A stretch of 64,000 bases of DNA from Sporisorium sorghi. Lineage: Eukaryota; Basidiomycota; Ustilaginomycetes; Ustilaginales; Ustilaginaceae. The notes beneath the pieces are model-generated. The model ran no database searches and was not told where the DNA came from. It was given only the letters and a program-made list of their open reading frames with translations. Both the position numbers and the translations under genes were made by a program. The stretch is taken from contig JALCCG010000049.1 in NCBI GenBank assembly GCA_023212695.1, positions 1 through 64,000 on the forward strand. Direction: 5' to 3'. Numbering within the stretch: position 1 is the stretch's first letter; each line of letters opens with the position of its first letter. Shown piece after piece: positions 51,482-62,317 of this stretch.

Positions 51482-53315
51482 CGATGTTGAGCCTCGGCGC
51501 ACCGTCTCTGCGCTGAAGACAGGAACAATGAGTGTCTGTGCTGAGACATAGCATGGGCTGTGCTTGCAAGACACTTGATGAAATGTTCTGCTGAGACGTT
51601 TGGTGCAGTTGCGAGTGCTTAGGCAGATTGCGCTTGGTCTCTGTGGTTGCCAGTGTGTGTCGCAGTCTTGTTTTCGTTGGTGGGCGAGTGTTTGACCCCC
51701 CCCCCCCCTTTCGATGCTGCAAACACACGCGCCAGCCACACATCTGCTGCATCAAGGTGACAACCTCTGACGAGCACAATTGTCGTATGCGAAGGATTGA
51801 GAAAAGAGAGGTGCTTCGATGGCTGTGGACTCAGTGATTTGCTTCTCATCGAATCGTTTTGCTCAAAAAGACACCGAGCTGAAGCCCGAGCTTTTCCTAA
51901 ACGATGACACTCTTTTTTTTTTTTGTTGGAGAAAACAAGACTTTTTCTTGGCTCTGTGATGCATGACCACGCTCATCGTCCGCTCTCAACTGTGACTCTG
52001 GATCTTCATGACGCAGATGCTCTGTTTTCCAACTCGTCGTCATTCTGATTCTAGTTCTGCCGCTAGACGATCGTCCCGCGTCGGCCAAACCGAAACGCAC
52101 ATGTCATCCACCTGATGACGCTTGAACGCCGACGACAATCGCATCACAAGAAGTGATAGATCGTGAGTGAGTGACTGAGTGTGCGCGTGCTTGTCTGTCC
52201 TTTGCGATGATGGATGCGCCTGCGTGACCATGGCCAGGAACATCCAGGTTTTCGTTGAAAAACTGAAACAAAAGCCCATCCACCTCCCCACCGCCATCAC
52301 TCGATCCCGGCTGCCAACGTGTCGAATTTAGACTTTCAGATCGTCACCATCGGCTGGCTGTCTAAGCTGTGATCGCGACTTTGCCTCTCTCTCTCGCTGC
52401 GAATGGCAGTGCGCCCCACAGCCTTTCCCTCTTCAGACTGGTGAGAGAGAGGCACAAAAAGGCGGCATGGGCGCACACTTCATTTGATGGATGATAGTGT
52501 CACAACAATAGAGGGCGGGCGTGGGCTGATCTCTGCTCTCGGCATCACGAGTGCGTGTGTGTATTGTGTCTGTGTGGGCTGCACCTAGAAATGCTAGTTA
52601 AGCGCTCTCTTTTTTTTTTGCAGTTGCAGTTGCAGTTGCTGCAGCAGCGCACGATGCTCGTCAATAGGAGGCGCATCGCGATGACATGCGATCCTGTTTC
52701 CCGCAGGAGAAGATTAAGGCTCAAGAGTCATCTGATGCCTCTTGCCTGTGACGATGCTCTCCGAGATCGAGTCGCTTGTTTTTCATGCCTGTTTTCTCCC
52801 TCTTCCTAACTTAGGTGTGCCATTTGGCTTTTGGCCTAGGCTCTCGCTTCCTCGCTCTCTCTCGCTCTCTTGCATTTTGCCTCGCTCTTCCCCTGTCTTG
52901 GGTTGGATCCAGATTTGCAGGTGTAGCCGAACAGGCAGATTCGATGCGCAGTCGGTCTCTCTTTGGCCCACCCCCGCCGATGTGCATGTAGCAAGCCATC
53001 TTGATCCGTGACGCCTTGTCGCTGCTCACTCACACTGTCACACAGTCACAATTTGATAGCGTGGGCTGCTGAAGCTGTTGTTGCTGCTACTGTTGTCGTT
53101 GCGAGCGGATCACCACCGCTCCCCATCTACTCTCTCTACTCTCGATCAATACATCACTTGCTCATCATTCCCTCTTTCCTCACTCCCACCATCTCTACTC
53201 TTCCATCACACCATCGTCAGCATCACCATCCCGCAGCTCGTTTTCTGCATCGTTCATTTCTCACAACCATCATCGACATCGCCCAACATCACTCGACAAC
53301 TGGTGATTGAAAATC

Positions 53316-54905
53316 ATGCCTTGTCACTTGACGGCGAGTAACGACGCGCTTTCGACAACTCTATCGCCAACGCTCTTCAACATGTCAACCAGCCCCATCG
53401 GCTCACCCGAAGCCTCTTGCTCATCCTCGAGCGAACAACTCGAGCGATATCAGTCAGCTGCGTTTCAGCCGATGAGATTAAGGATGCAGGTGCTCACCAC
53501 GCCACCAGCTCTCTCACCCTCGGCTGCTCCGACTGCCGCAGCTTGCTATCCGCAAGCAGGCAGAGAGAGCACTTGCAGCCCCTCGCCACCCATCACCGAC
53601 TCGGGCTCTTACGCCGATCAGCCATCAGCATCCAACACTCCTCTCACCTTGGCCTCCGACTCGAGTGCCAGCAGCAGCAGCGGCAGCAGCACCGCCAACC
53701 GCACCGATGCCTTTCGCCGTCAAGCAGCAGCCTGCCCAACCTTTGCGCTTCATGCACAGCCTCCAACCCGTATCAGACCAAGCCTTGCCAACAAGAGAGT
53801 GCTGTCCGAAGGCCAAGTCATCCTCCCGCGACCTGTCAAGAGGAGTCGCATGCCTTACAACCACACTCTCCGCAAGCGATCCTGCGAGACTCTCCCCTCT
53901 CCCTCCTCTTTCGTGCCCAGCGTGCCCGCCATCACTTCGTGGCGCATGGCTTGCGAGCAGCGTCGCGAACGTCAGCTCGCAAAGAGCAAGAGCAAACGTC
54001 AGGCTGCCAACCTCAAGCGTGCAGCAGCTTCGGCTTTGAGCAAGGCTTCTCGCTCGGCTGACACCACCGATGCAGAGCCAGCACAAGCTCAGCGATCCAG
54101 CAACACCAAGTCGGATCCTCTTCCGGAGCTTCGACTGCTCTCGGCCACACGCACCGCTCCCATCGGCTGGTCCCGTTTCGCTGGAGCAAAGGCGTTTGAG
54201 TCACGCATGGTCGAAGTCTACGACGAGCGCACTGCCAAGCGTGCCCCCGAACGACAGCGCTTCTGGCCCATCATTGATCACCAGCTCGACTACACGGGTG
54301 CACGCATGCTCTCGCTCTCCAACTCGTTGCACTCCTCGCTGCCTTTTGCCAACGCCTGCACACATCCAGGCGCCAAGTCGCTGTTTGACCCGCCCGTCTC
54401 TCCCAAATCGGGATTGCCAATGTACACGCAACCCATGGGCTCTTCGGACGAGGATCGTTTGCCGTTGACACCAGACGTACCCGCACGCTGTGCTATCCCA
54501 TCATCGCCTCGTCGTCCCGCTTCTCAGTACGCACGCGACGCTGTGCAGAACGAGTCGCACCGCAAGGCAAAGTATCCGCTCTCGCCAGCCGCCACGCTTT
54601 CTGCCGTCATCGACTTTACTCGTGCCCAAGCCAGCCAAAAGGAGCAGCAGCAGCGAGAGGCAGCTCAGCCGGCATGCAACGCTTACGGTCAGCTGGTCTA
54701 CTCGCCACCCAGTCCGCCGGTCGTCGCCGCCACCGTCACCGCCAAAGACGCCAAGCCCGACCTGGCAGCCCACGCACCGCTGCGCATCGCACCTCGTCGA
54801 TCCACCGCCGCCACTGGCGCTTCTTCCGACTTCCATCGAAGCAGAGACTACTTTGGTCACTGGGAGACCTACCTCTGCAACTTTGGCAAAGAGTCAACTT
54901 TTTGA
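53316..54905 (+). CDS. Disordered basic nuclear-type protein of unknown function
   Basis: I do not recognise this 529-residue protein. It is Ser/Pro/Ala-rich, with many SP and TP sites across its length, a putative bipartite nuclear signal near residues 170-190 (PVKRSRM then TLRKRS), and a basic helical segment near residues 205-240 (EQRRERQLAKSKSKRQ). A short conserved-looking C-terminus ends in an aromatic-rich HWETYLCNFGKESTF. No membrane segments. The start at 53316 is the first ATG; the reading frame is open 9 bases upstream from a TTG only. It follows the gene-poor region, so it may have a long regulatory upstream. Multiple proline-directed sites suggest CDK or MAPK targets, which is inference. 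Confidence 0.65.
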   Translation: MPCHLTASNDALSTTLSPTLFNMSTSPIGSPEASCSSSSEQLERYQSAAFQPMRLRMQVLTTPPALSPSAAPTAAACYPQAGRESTCSPSPPITDSGSYADQPSASNTPLTLASDSSASSSSGSSTANRTDAFRRQAAACPTFALHAQPPTRIRPSLANKRVLSEGQVILPRPVKRSRMPYNHTLRKRSCETLPSPSSFVPSVPAITSWRMACEQRRERQLAKSKSKRQAANLKRAAASALSKASRSADTTDAEPAQAQRSSNTKSDPLPELRLLSATRTAPIGWSRFAGAKAFESRMVEVYDERTAKRAPERQRFWPIIDHQLDYTGARMLSLSNSLHSSLPFANACTHPGAKSLFDPPVSPKSGLPMYTQPMGSSDEDRLPLTPDVPARCAIPSSPRRPASQYARDAVQNESHRKAKYPLSPAATLSAVIDFTRAQASQKEQQQREAAQPACNAYGQLVYSPPSPPVVAATVTAKDAKPDLAAHAPLRIAPRRSTAATGASSDFHRSRDYFGHWETYLCNFGKESTF

Positions 54906-55328
54906 AATCTTTCTCGCTTTCTCGCTTTCTCGCTTTCTCGCTTTCTTGTTTGTCTCTCATCGCAAATCATCGCATCATACTGTTCTCTCATATTCACTCT
55001 ACCTCTAGCTCCATTTGTCTGTACTTTTACCCCCGGTTCAACCGCTTCCTCGTGGTTCGCTCGTCGAGTTGCCCGCTGTAATCACATATGTCTTTCGAGC
55101 TTCGTTGTGTGTCAAGAGGAATGCACCGAGGTGCGTCCTGTGAGTCTGTGTCAGACAGAGAGGAATCGCGTCCACGCTTTTCTCACGAAGCCGTCGCCAA
55201 GAGTTGGGCGTCACTGCGCAGCACACTAACGAGGCGCACACACACTTCCTCTGGCGCAGGTCTAAGCTTCCAATATCCATTGCATTCTCAACACGAGGCG
55301 GGACCGCGTACGAGCTCGCTTCATTCGT
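54906..55328. other. Convergent 3' region with CTTTCTCG tandem repeat
   Basis: The 3' flank of the plus-strand gene begins with five CTTTCTCG units (54909-54948, last imperfect). No gene is seen in the 423 bases before the lipase stop codon. Confidence 0.6.
54909..54948. repeat. CTTTCTCG 8-bp tandem repeat
   Basis: Four exact copies and one imperfect copy directly after the stop codon at 54905, probably in the 3' UTR. Confidence 0.85.
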
Positions 55329-57014
55329 TTACAACCCAAACCGCTGCACAAACGCCTTGATCAACGGCACGCCCTTTTTGTGCATCTCCATGCTGACCGT
55401 GCGCACGATGATGACAGCGTGGGCGTTGAGGACGTCGTCGAAATGCGCGAGGTGCTTCTGCATCTGGGGCAGCAAGGCAGTGTTGTTGAGGTTGGCGATG
55501 ATGCGGAGCTGGGTGTCTAGGAGCGGGTGTTCGTCTGGTGCAATCGCTAAGTCCGAGCTGGGGGAGAGGCACTGCGTCGGGGTGTTGGGTTTGAGGGTGT
55601 ACCTGCCTGCGCCCTCGTTGGCATCGGTGGTAGTGCTGGGGGAGGTTGGGGAGGTGGCGACGTAGTCCTCGCCGACTTCGCGCAGTGCTTCTTCCGCCTC
55701 GGCCTCGACTGCCGCTAGCAAGCCGCTGACGCGCCGGCGCTCCCACTGCGTGCGTGTCGCGCTGTCCACTCGCACCGCTTTCGAGGTGGAATCCTTCTTG
55801 CGCAGCTTGCGCTTGCTGCTCGCGATCGAGTCCTCGTCCCCGTCCCCGTCGTCGTGCGGAGGCAGCAAGCCGTTCTCGCGCGCCCACACCCGCTCGAACT
55901 CCGCCACCCGCCTCCCACTCACCCGACTATCCGAACGCAGCTTGTGCAGCACCAGCCCCACCATCACCGGCAGCAGCACGGGCAGGCACACCAGCGCCAC
56001 GTAGTTCAGAGGAAACCGGAAAGGGAACCGCTGCGGGTTCAGCATCCATGGCAGGTTGTTCGGCGACAGTTTGCCGGTTACTTTGCTCCAGAACTTTTTC
56101 GGCGCTGGAGGGGTGGAGACGGCGCTGTACGAGACGAGTAAGGGTGGGTGGTCTGGATCGCGTTCCAGAGAGAGGTGGTCGGGGAGGACGAATGGGTCGT
56201 GCGGTTCGAACGCGGCGGTGCGGTAGCTGACTGTGAGGTCGGCGACGGCGTTGGCGTAGATGTCGATGCGCTGGAAGAGGCGCAGCGCGGGGATGAAGGT
56301 GAAGCGCGGGTCGGAGAGGGCTTCGATTAGGCAGAGGCCTTCGGTGTCCTTTTCCTCTACCTCTCCTTCGGTGGTGGTGGAGGAAGAGGGAGGGATCCAC
56401 CCGCGATCCGCCAGGTACAGCTGCTTCCCGCTCCTCCCCAAGCTCGAACTTCCCACGCTCGCTGCCACCTTGCTGAATGTCGACCCGGTAAGCGTCACGC
56501 CCAAATGCGGTGTCGCGATCGTCGACAAACTCGATGCCACCGGCCGCGACGCAAACCCCAACTCCTTCCTCCCCCTCTCCTCCCGGCCAGCCGCAAAGAA
56601 CCCATCCGCATACATCACACCAGCCGCATACCGCATCACCAACCCGCCCAAACTATACCCGATCAGGCTCAACTTGCCCACCCGCCCCTTCTCCTCTTTC
56701 TCAATCCGCTCCACTTCCCGATAAATGTCCTTGACAAGACGCTCGCCACACCAGTCGATGCCGTCGTACGTGTGGTCGCCTGCGTTCACCTCTGTATTGT
56801 ACACCACCATGCGCACATCGTCGCGGGAGGCGTTCGGGTGCGTTTCGGCGTGAACGGAGATGGTCGAGGTGGATTCGGGTGGGGTGAGTGCGGTGCTGGG
56901 CGAAACGGTGCCGCCGTGGTGCTTGGCCAGGGTGGTCGCGAGGAACTCGGTGTTCGCGGGCGTGCCCCACAGGCCGTGGTGGATTACGACGAGGTGCACC
57001 GTCGTCGCTGGCAT
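55329..57014 (-). CDS. DUF676 serine esterase / lipase (Lpl1/Rog1-like)
   Basis: This 561-residue protein has an alpha/beta-hydrolase core in its N-terminal part. The oxyanion-type HHGLWG motif lies near residue 10, and the nucleophile elbow GYSLGG near residue 120, both typical of the DUF676 lipases (in yeast, Lpl1 on lipid droplets and Rog1). Past the core is a stretch with one hydrophobic segment (about residues 330-350), then a Lys/Arg-rich and Ala/Glu-rich tail that may be a coiled coil. The start at 57014 is the first ATG; the 24 residues upstream in frame are Ser/Pro-rich. The hydrolysed lipid class, phospholipid or mono/diacylglycerol, cannot be inferred. Confidence 0.8.
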   Translation of the reverse strand: MPATTVHLVVIHHGLWGTPANTEFLATTLAKHHGGTVSPSTALTPPESTSTISVHAETHPNASRDDVRMVVYNTEVNAGDHTYDGIDWCGERLVKDIYREVERIEKEEKGRVGKLSLIGYSLGGLVMRYAAGVMYADGFFAAGREERGRKELGFASRPVASSLSTIATPHLGVTLTGSTFSKVAASVGSSSLGRSGKQLYLADRGWIPPSSSTTTEGEVEEKDTEGLCLIEALSDPRFTFIPALRLFQRIDIYANAVADLTVSYRTAAFEPHDPFVLPDHLSLERDPDHPPLLVSYSAVSTPPAPKKFWSKVTGKLSPNNLPWMLNPQRFPFRFPLNYVALVCLPVLLPVMVGLVLHKLRSDSRVSGRRVAEFERVWARENGLLPPHDDGDGDEDSIASSKRKLRKKDSTSKAVRVDSATRTQWERRRVSGLLAAVEAEAEEALREVGEDYVATSPTSPSTTTDANEGAGRYTLKPNTPTQCLSPSSDLAIAPDEHPLLDTQLRIIANLNNTALLPQMQKHLAHFDDVLNAHAVIIVRTVSMEMHKKGVPLIKAFVQRFGL

Positions 57015-57322
57015 CGTTTTGCACGGGGGTGGTGAATGGGGCTGGAAGGGTGAGAGTGAAAGGTAGAGGAGGGGTGAGGAGGGCAAGATAAGATAGGGAG
57101 CGCGTATATGCAGCCGCTGCGCCGCGGTTATGCAAGCTCGATTTTCTTAGCTGACGCGTCCCGAGCTCCGCGGAACGACGACGAGGCGCTACCAACACCA
57201 TCTCAATCCCGCTCCTTCTCATAGGTCCAGTCAGAAGCACATGTAGATTACAATTCCATCCTCTAGAAAACACATCTATGCGAGTAGTGTACACGACGAT
57301 TAAGGAAGCAACGCTTCGCTTC
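57015..57322. other. Short region between the lipase and ABCA genes
   Basis: 308 bases on the 5' side of the lipase and the 3' side of the ABCA gene. No promoter element stands out apart from a TA-rich GTATATG near 57103. Confidence 0.5.
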
Positions 57323-60300
57323 TCACTTGTGATGACGCCCAATCTCGTCTCGAGCCGCATCCGACTGAGCCTGCCTGACAATCTGCAGGAAGAGACTCTC
57401 CAACGACACGGGGCTGATCTGATAGCCCACCACGCCTGCCTGCTCCCTCTCCGCCCCGGCCTGCTCCAGCGTCCTAAACAGCGCCGCGACGCTGTCCACC
57501 CCGCCGAGCGGGATCTCGAACCGCGCACTTGCCTTGTCCGACGTCGTCGCATGCGGGAACAGGCTCGTCACAAACCGCTCCACCCTCGCATACACCTCAG
57601 GCGATCCACGATGCAGCTGCGCAATGCCCAACTGCAGCTCGTAGCTCGGATGCGACCTGCGCAGGTTGCCGATCGTGTCGATGGCCAGGATGCGCGACGC
57701 CTGAATGGCAACACGCGACGCGAGCGCCGCCGCCTCTTCCATGCTGTGCGACGTGAGCAGCGTCGCTCTTCCCTTGCCTGCCCGACGAAGCGTCTGCCAC
57801 AGACCGCGTTTGGTCCACGAATCCACACCGGACGACAGCTCGTCGAGCAACAGCACCGACGGGTTGCCCAGCAGCGCGATCGCCAGCGACAGCTTGCGCA
57901 TGTTGCCCCCCGATAGCGCGCCCGCACGCCGATCGGCGTACTGCGTCAGGTTGGTCAGGTGCATCACCGCCTTTACGTTTTCCGTCCGCTCTGCTGACGG
58001 CACACCTTTGACACGTGCATATGTGCGCAGATGCTCGCGCACCGTCAGCAGAGGATCCAGTCCGTCGAACTGCGGCACGGACGCAATGTGCGAGCGTGCC
58101 AACGTGCGATGCTGCGCCACCCCGATGCCCGCGATCGTAACGCTGCCCGAATCAGGCGTCAGCTCGCCACGGATGAGCGCATGTGTGGTCGTCTTGCCGC
58201 CGCCATTGATGCCCAGCAGCGCCACCGTTTCTTCGCGCCTCACGCCGAGCGAGACGTCGTCGACGGCAAGCAGAGAGCCGTACGACTTGTACAGGTGCTT
58301 GGCCTGCAGCACGTCGTCGCAGCCGGGCGAGTCGAGGCGCAGCGCTTCGGAGTGCACGCCTTGGCCCGCGGGTTGCATTTTGGACTCTTCGTCGGCTATG
58401 TCTGCCCGTCTGGTCGACGACCTGTTGCGATGCTTTCGATGCAGGAAGCCGAGCCATGATGGCAAGAGAGGATAGCCTGAGTCGTGTGCGACTAGGATGG
58501 CAAAGCAGACGAGGGCCCACGCGATCGTGTACACGATGGGCGCACCCAGCAGATCGATCGATGCGATCCCGCCGCTTTTGTACCCGCCACGACCATTGCA
58601 TAGCAGGTTGAACAGGTTGACACTGACAAAACCAGCCCTGGTCATGCTAACGCTAGGCGCGAGGATCGCTTCCACGTAGTACGCCGCGTTGAGCGCTCCC
58701 ACCAACCCATTCCCCACGTAGTACGTCACAGTAAGCATGGTCGTCGCGAAAAAGATGAGGAAGGCAAGCACATTCCACGCAGCCACAATGGCAAACGCAG
58801 CGAGCTGATTCGGTGCCAGCAGCGACACGACGAAGCTCTGCAGCGTCGACGCAACGCCATGCAGGAACAGCACCACCCAAAGCACGCCCCCGCCGGCGAA
58901 CTGGTCGGACACGCGCGTGTAGATCACAGCGACAGGCACGGTACTGATGACGATGACGGGCAGCTCGGCGAGCAGGTGGCCTAGCCAGAGCGGTGTGGCG
59001 CGCATGCCGTTGGTGAGCGCCATCGCCTTGACGCGGTTGTTGCGCTCGGCTGACGGGTACAAGGCGGCAAATGCGGGCCAGACGGCTTGGGCGAGACCGA
59101 AGACTACAGTCCACTTGAGTGCTGAGCCGAGACCGTTTGAGAGAGTCAGATCGCTAAGTGGACGGTATGACGCCGTGATAGTCGGTGATCCGTCGGAGGC
59201 GGCGTTGTTGGCATCGCGGACGCTGGCAAGGCCGGCATTGCTGACGAGGTTGAGCGCTCGGATGGGGAAGACGGGTCCCTCGTCGGCCACGTACGAGAAT
59301 TGATTCCTGCCACCGGCTGTGTTGCCAGGCAGTGCGATTCCTCCTGGCCCTCTCTGGTCTTCGTTCCACATTCTCGCGATCGTCGCATTGTACTGATCGA
59401 GAGGCACCCGGTTGAATGCAATAGAGGAGAGATTGAACCCGTTGCCAAACACCGCCTGTGCATTGGCTTCCGGAGCGGCGTATAGCAAGTCGGTCGTGTA
59501 GGAAGCGTTCCGCCAGAACGTTGCTCCCACGTTGACCTCGCGGTCGGTGAATCCACGACTGCACGATGGGTCTCGATTCGAAAAGAAAGCCAGCGGGACG
59601 ATCGAGCCAATGATCGCAACGAGTATCGCAAAGATGGCAGGCAGATAGATGCGGCGATACAGCACCATGCGTTTGCCCAACTGCGCGAGCGTGAGCGTAA
59701 AGATGCTGGCGACAGCGCCGTCCGACAGTCCCGATCGGTCATGGTGATGACCGACGTTTCCTTCCATCTCGTCGACCTCTTCGTGTCGGCCATTCGAACG
59801 AGCGTGCTGCGAGTTCAACGAGAGGAAGACGCTCTCCAGAGAAGGGCCGGCCACGTCGTAGCTCACGATGCCCAGCGTGGCCTTTTGCTCCTCGATCGAC
59901 TCCAACGTCTTGGCCACCTGCGCTTGCTCGGTGGTCGGGATCAAGAAGGAGTCTTGGCTCGCCTCGAGTGCCTCAATCTGCTTGCTGCCTGGACACACCT
60001 CGTCGAGGAGTGGCAGTACGCTACATCCGGGCGGAGAGACGTGAATCGTACTTCCCTGACCAAACTGAGTCTTGAGCTCGATCGGCGTACCTTGGCAGAG
60101 CTTCTTGCCCGGTGCTGCGAGGATGACAATGTGATCGCCAAGCAGATCAGCCTCGTCCAAGAAATGACTGGTCAGCAGGATCGACCTCTTCCCCCTCTCG
60201 CTGAGCAGGATCTTCCAGATGGCACGACGGGACAAAGGATCCAGGCCAGACGTTGCTTCGTCAAACATGAGGAACGTTGACTGTCCCACCAATGCAGCCG

Positions 60301-62317
60301 CGGTCTGGAGACGTCTTTTCTGACCACCCGAAAGCTGCCCTGGTTTGGCCTTGAGCTTGTGCGAGAGCTCGCAGCGAGTGAGCAGGTCGGCGGCGTCCTC
60401 CTCGTGGCCACGACGGTGCTTGATGGCCCGAAACAGCTCGACGTGTTGCAAGCACGTGAGCTGGTTGAAGAGAACATCCTTTTGAGGGCAGACACCCACG
60501 AGACCGGGAGGAGCAGCGCCTCGTTCGTACCCGTCGACGTAGACCTCGCCTGAGGTTTTGCGGATAGTTCCGCCCACAATGCCAATGGTGGTCGACTTGC
60601 CAGAACCATTTGAGCCGAGGAGACAGGTGATGCTGCCACGCGGCACTTCAAGATCTAGGCCGTCAACTGCGAGACTGCTTTCCTTCTTGCCGTACTTTTT
60701 GACGAGGCCGGTGATCTTCAACGCCGGAGTTACATCATTGACCGAGTCTGCCTTGTCGGAAAATTGCGCCCCATCGAGCGGCGATGACGATGCCGGTGAC
60801 GAGGAAGAGCGACGACGGAAGAGCCACTGGAAGAAGGGTTCTGCGAAGAAAAGCTTGCGCTCGAGCAGGATAGTGAGCGCCGGAAAGAGAAAGATGGCGA
60901 CGATCTGCACAATGATCTGGCCGAGAATGGAAGGACCCCTGTTGATGGCGTTGTGCGAAGCCGTCACATCGGCTGCCAAGCCTTCATGCTCGTAAGCCGA
61001 GATGGCGATGAACTCGTACACGAACGACGCCGACGGAAACAGCAAACCAATGACGATGCCGCCGCCTTCTCCGATGTGTTTTGTGATGAGCGCCACGATG
61101 GCCATCAAGATGGCGAGTGCAGTGGTGATGATGCTCGACACATTGGCGCGTGCGAAAAAGGTGGCGACGAAGAGCGACCAGCTGGCGAGAGCCAAACCGG
61201 GCAGGATGTGGGCAAAGATGCAGAGGGCCTTGTTGCTCGTCGTCCACAGTGTCGCTGAGAGTGTGCCACCCATGACGAACCATGCGGGGAGATAAGCTGC
61301 TCCAGGACCACAGAGCCAAGAGAGGAGGCGGGGCAGCTGTGTGCATCCCATGGTGTTGAGTAAGGCAGTCATGCCGGAGCCTCGCTCTTCGCTGACAGAG
61401 GACGGAAGGTGCCAGACGATGCCGAGCATGCCGATGAAGAAGGCGAGCACGGTGAGTTGGTCGACACCGCCGAGAAAGCCTCTTCGTTGGCTCTCGGATT
61501 GCTCTGCGTTGGTCTGGAGCGAGTAGGGCTGTTCGAGGGGTGGTTGAGCGTAGAATGAGGGCGTGGCGCCATTGAGTTGAAGGATAGCAGCGTCGATTGC
61601 AAACTGCATGGGAAAAGTCCTCAACTCGGCATCTCCCCTGTTTGAGCTGACCTTGACGCGATTCAAGCCCGGGTCCTGCCTCAAGGTGTAGCTGACACTA
61701 CCCTGTGCGGTGATGTTGGCAAACGAGATGGCGCCAAAGCAAGGACTGAGGCCGTTGAACGCCTGTGGGCAAGCGAATCCAAGCTCCTCATCGTTGGCGA
61801 CTTTTCGCACAAGCGACCTCTGGCTGGGCTGCAAGCCGTCGAGGACGACATCGATGATCTGCTGCGCCGAGAATTTGGATTCGGCCGTGGATGTGCGCGT
61901 GTCGAGCCAGTAGAGAGGCTTGCCGTCGAGACTTTCAGAGAGAAGTCGGACAGGAGCTGGTTGACCAAGGCCGAGGTCGTTAGTGGTGTTGAAGAAGTTC
62001 TTCGCTTCGCCCAAAAAGACGTAATAGGCGATAGGGATGATCAAGCAGCGCAAGAGGTTGATGAACCAGTAGGAGCGCAACGCGATCCAGTTCTTCTTTG
62101 TGAGCGCGAGGAACTGGTTGCGTCGGATGGCGAAGGATGACAGCGTTTGTTGACCATTGGAATCGACACTATCGAGCGATGGAGAAAGTGCCGAGGCAGG
62201 ATCCTCCTTGCTGGTGGTAGCCGTGAGCGGTGTGAGTTTGCTCGTGGTTTCCGGGAGAGGCGTTGAGGAAGTTGTCGCTATGCGATCATGGTCGTCGTGG
62301 TCTTTTGAGGAATCCAT
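57323..62317 (-). CDS. Full-size ABCA-family ABC transporter
   Basis: This 1664-residue ABC transporter has the ABCA layout: two repeats, each a membrane domain with a large extracytosolic loop between the first and second helices, followed by a nucleotide-binding domain (NBD). NBD1 (about residues 530-750) has Walker A GSNGSGKST, signature LSGGQ and Walker B FLMFDEATSGLD. NBD2 (about 1335-1540) has Walker A GINGGGKTT, signature LSGGN and Walker B VLLLDELSSGVD. Q-loops and the TSH switch histidines are present in both, so both sites look catalytically competent. ABCA proteins flip or export lipids. The family is uncommon in fungi compared with ABCB, C and G. The start at 62317 is the first ATG near a short cytosolic Ser/Asp-rich N-terminus. 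Substrate unknown. Confidence 0.9.
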   Translation of the reverse strand: MDSSKDHDDHDRIATTSSTPLPETTSKLTPLTATTSKEDPASALSPSLDSVDSNGQQTLSSFAIRRNQFLALTKKNWIALRSYWFINLLRCLIIPIAYYVFLGEAKNFFNTTNDLGLGQPAPVRLLSESLDGKPLYWLDTRTSTAESKFSAQQIIDVVLDGLQPSQRSLVRKVANDEELGFACPQAFNGLSPCFGAISFANITAQGSVSYTLRQDPGLNRVKVSSNRGDAELRTFPMQFAIDAAILQLNGATPSFYAQPPLEQPYSLQTNAEQSESQRRGFLGGVDQLTVLAFFIGMLGIVWHLPSSVSEERGSGMTALLNTMGCTQLPRLLSWLCGPGAAYLPAWFVMGGTLSATLWTTSNKALCIFAHILPGLALASWSLFVATFFARANVSSIITTALAILMAIVALITKHIGEGGGIVIGLLFPSASFVYEFIAISAYEHEGLAADVTASHNAINRGPSILGQIIVQIVAIFLFPALTILLERKLFFAEPFFQWLFRRRSSSSPASSSPLDGAQFSDKADSVNDVTPALKITGLVKKYGKKESSLAVDGLDLEVPRGSITCLLGSNGSGKSTTIGIVGGTIRKTSGEVYVDGYERGAAPPGLVGVCPQKDVLFNQLTCLQHVELFRAIKHRRGHEEDAADLLTRCELSHKLKAKPGQLSGGQKRRLQTAAALVGQSTFLMFDEATSGLDPLSRRAIWKILLSERGKRSILLTSHFLDEADLLGDHIVILAAPGKKLCQGTPIELKTQFGQGSTIHVSPPGCSVLPLLDEVCPGSKQIEALEASQDSFLIPTTEQAQVAKTLESIEEQKATLGIVSYDVAGPSLESVFLSLNSQHARSNGRHEEVDEMEGNVGHHHDRSGLSDGAVASIFTLTLAQLGKRMVLYRRIYLPAIFAILVAIIGSIVPLAFFSNRDPSCSRGFTDREVNVGATFWRNASYTTDLLYAAPEANAQAVFGNGFNLSSIAFNRVPLDQYNATIARMWNEDQRGPGGIALPGNTAGGRNQFSYVADEGPVFPIRALNLVSNAGLASVRDANNAASDGSPTITASYRPLSDLTLSNGLGSALKWTVVFGLAQAVWPAFAALYPSAERNNRVKAMALTNGMRATPLWLGHLLAELPVIVISTVPVAVIYTRVSDQFAGGGVLWVVLFLHGVASTLQSFVVSLLAPNQLAAFAIVAAWNVLAFLIFFATTMLTVTYYVGNGLVGALNAAYYVEAILAPSVSMTRAGFVSVNLFNLLCNGRGGYKSGGIASIDLLGAPIVYTIAWALVCFAILVAHDSGYPLLPSWLGFLHRKHRNRSSTRRADIADEESKMQPAGQGVHSEALRLDSPGCDDVLQAKHLYKSYGSLLAVDDVSLGVRREETVALLGINGGGKTTTHALIRGELTPDSGSVTIAGIGVAQHRTLARSHIASVPQFDGLDPLLTVREHLRTYARVKGVPSAERTENVKAVMHLTNLTQYADRRAGALSGGNMRKLSLAIALLGNPSVLLLDELSSGVDSWTKRGLWQTLRRAGKGRATLLTSHSMEEAAALASRVAIQASRILAIDTIGNLRRSHPSYELQLGIAQLHRGSPEVYARVERFVTSLFPHATTSDKASARFEIPLGGVDSVAALFRTLEQAGAEREQAGVVGYQISPVSLESLFLQIVRQAQSDAARDEIGRHHK

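Larger units (their letters stand above)
49656..53315. other. 3.7 kb gene-poor region
   Basis: No recognisable gene. Features seen: C13 run at 51696-51708, a T-rich block near 51912, GTGAGT-type sequence near 52164, and a pyrimidine-rich 5' flank of the next gene from 53120. Two weak ORF candidates (minus strand 49740-50366, plus strand 51257-51481) are listed separately with low confidence. It could be the long promoter of the next gene, or hold non-coding RNA or decayed genes. Confidence 0.55.
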
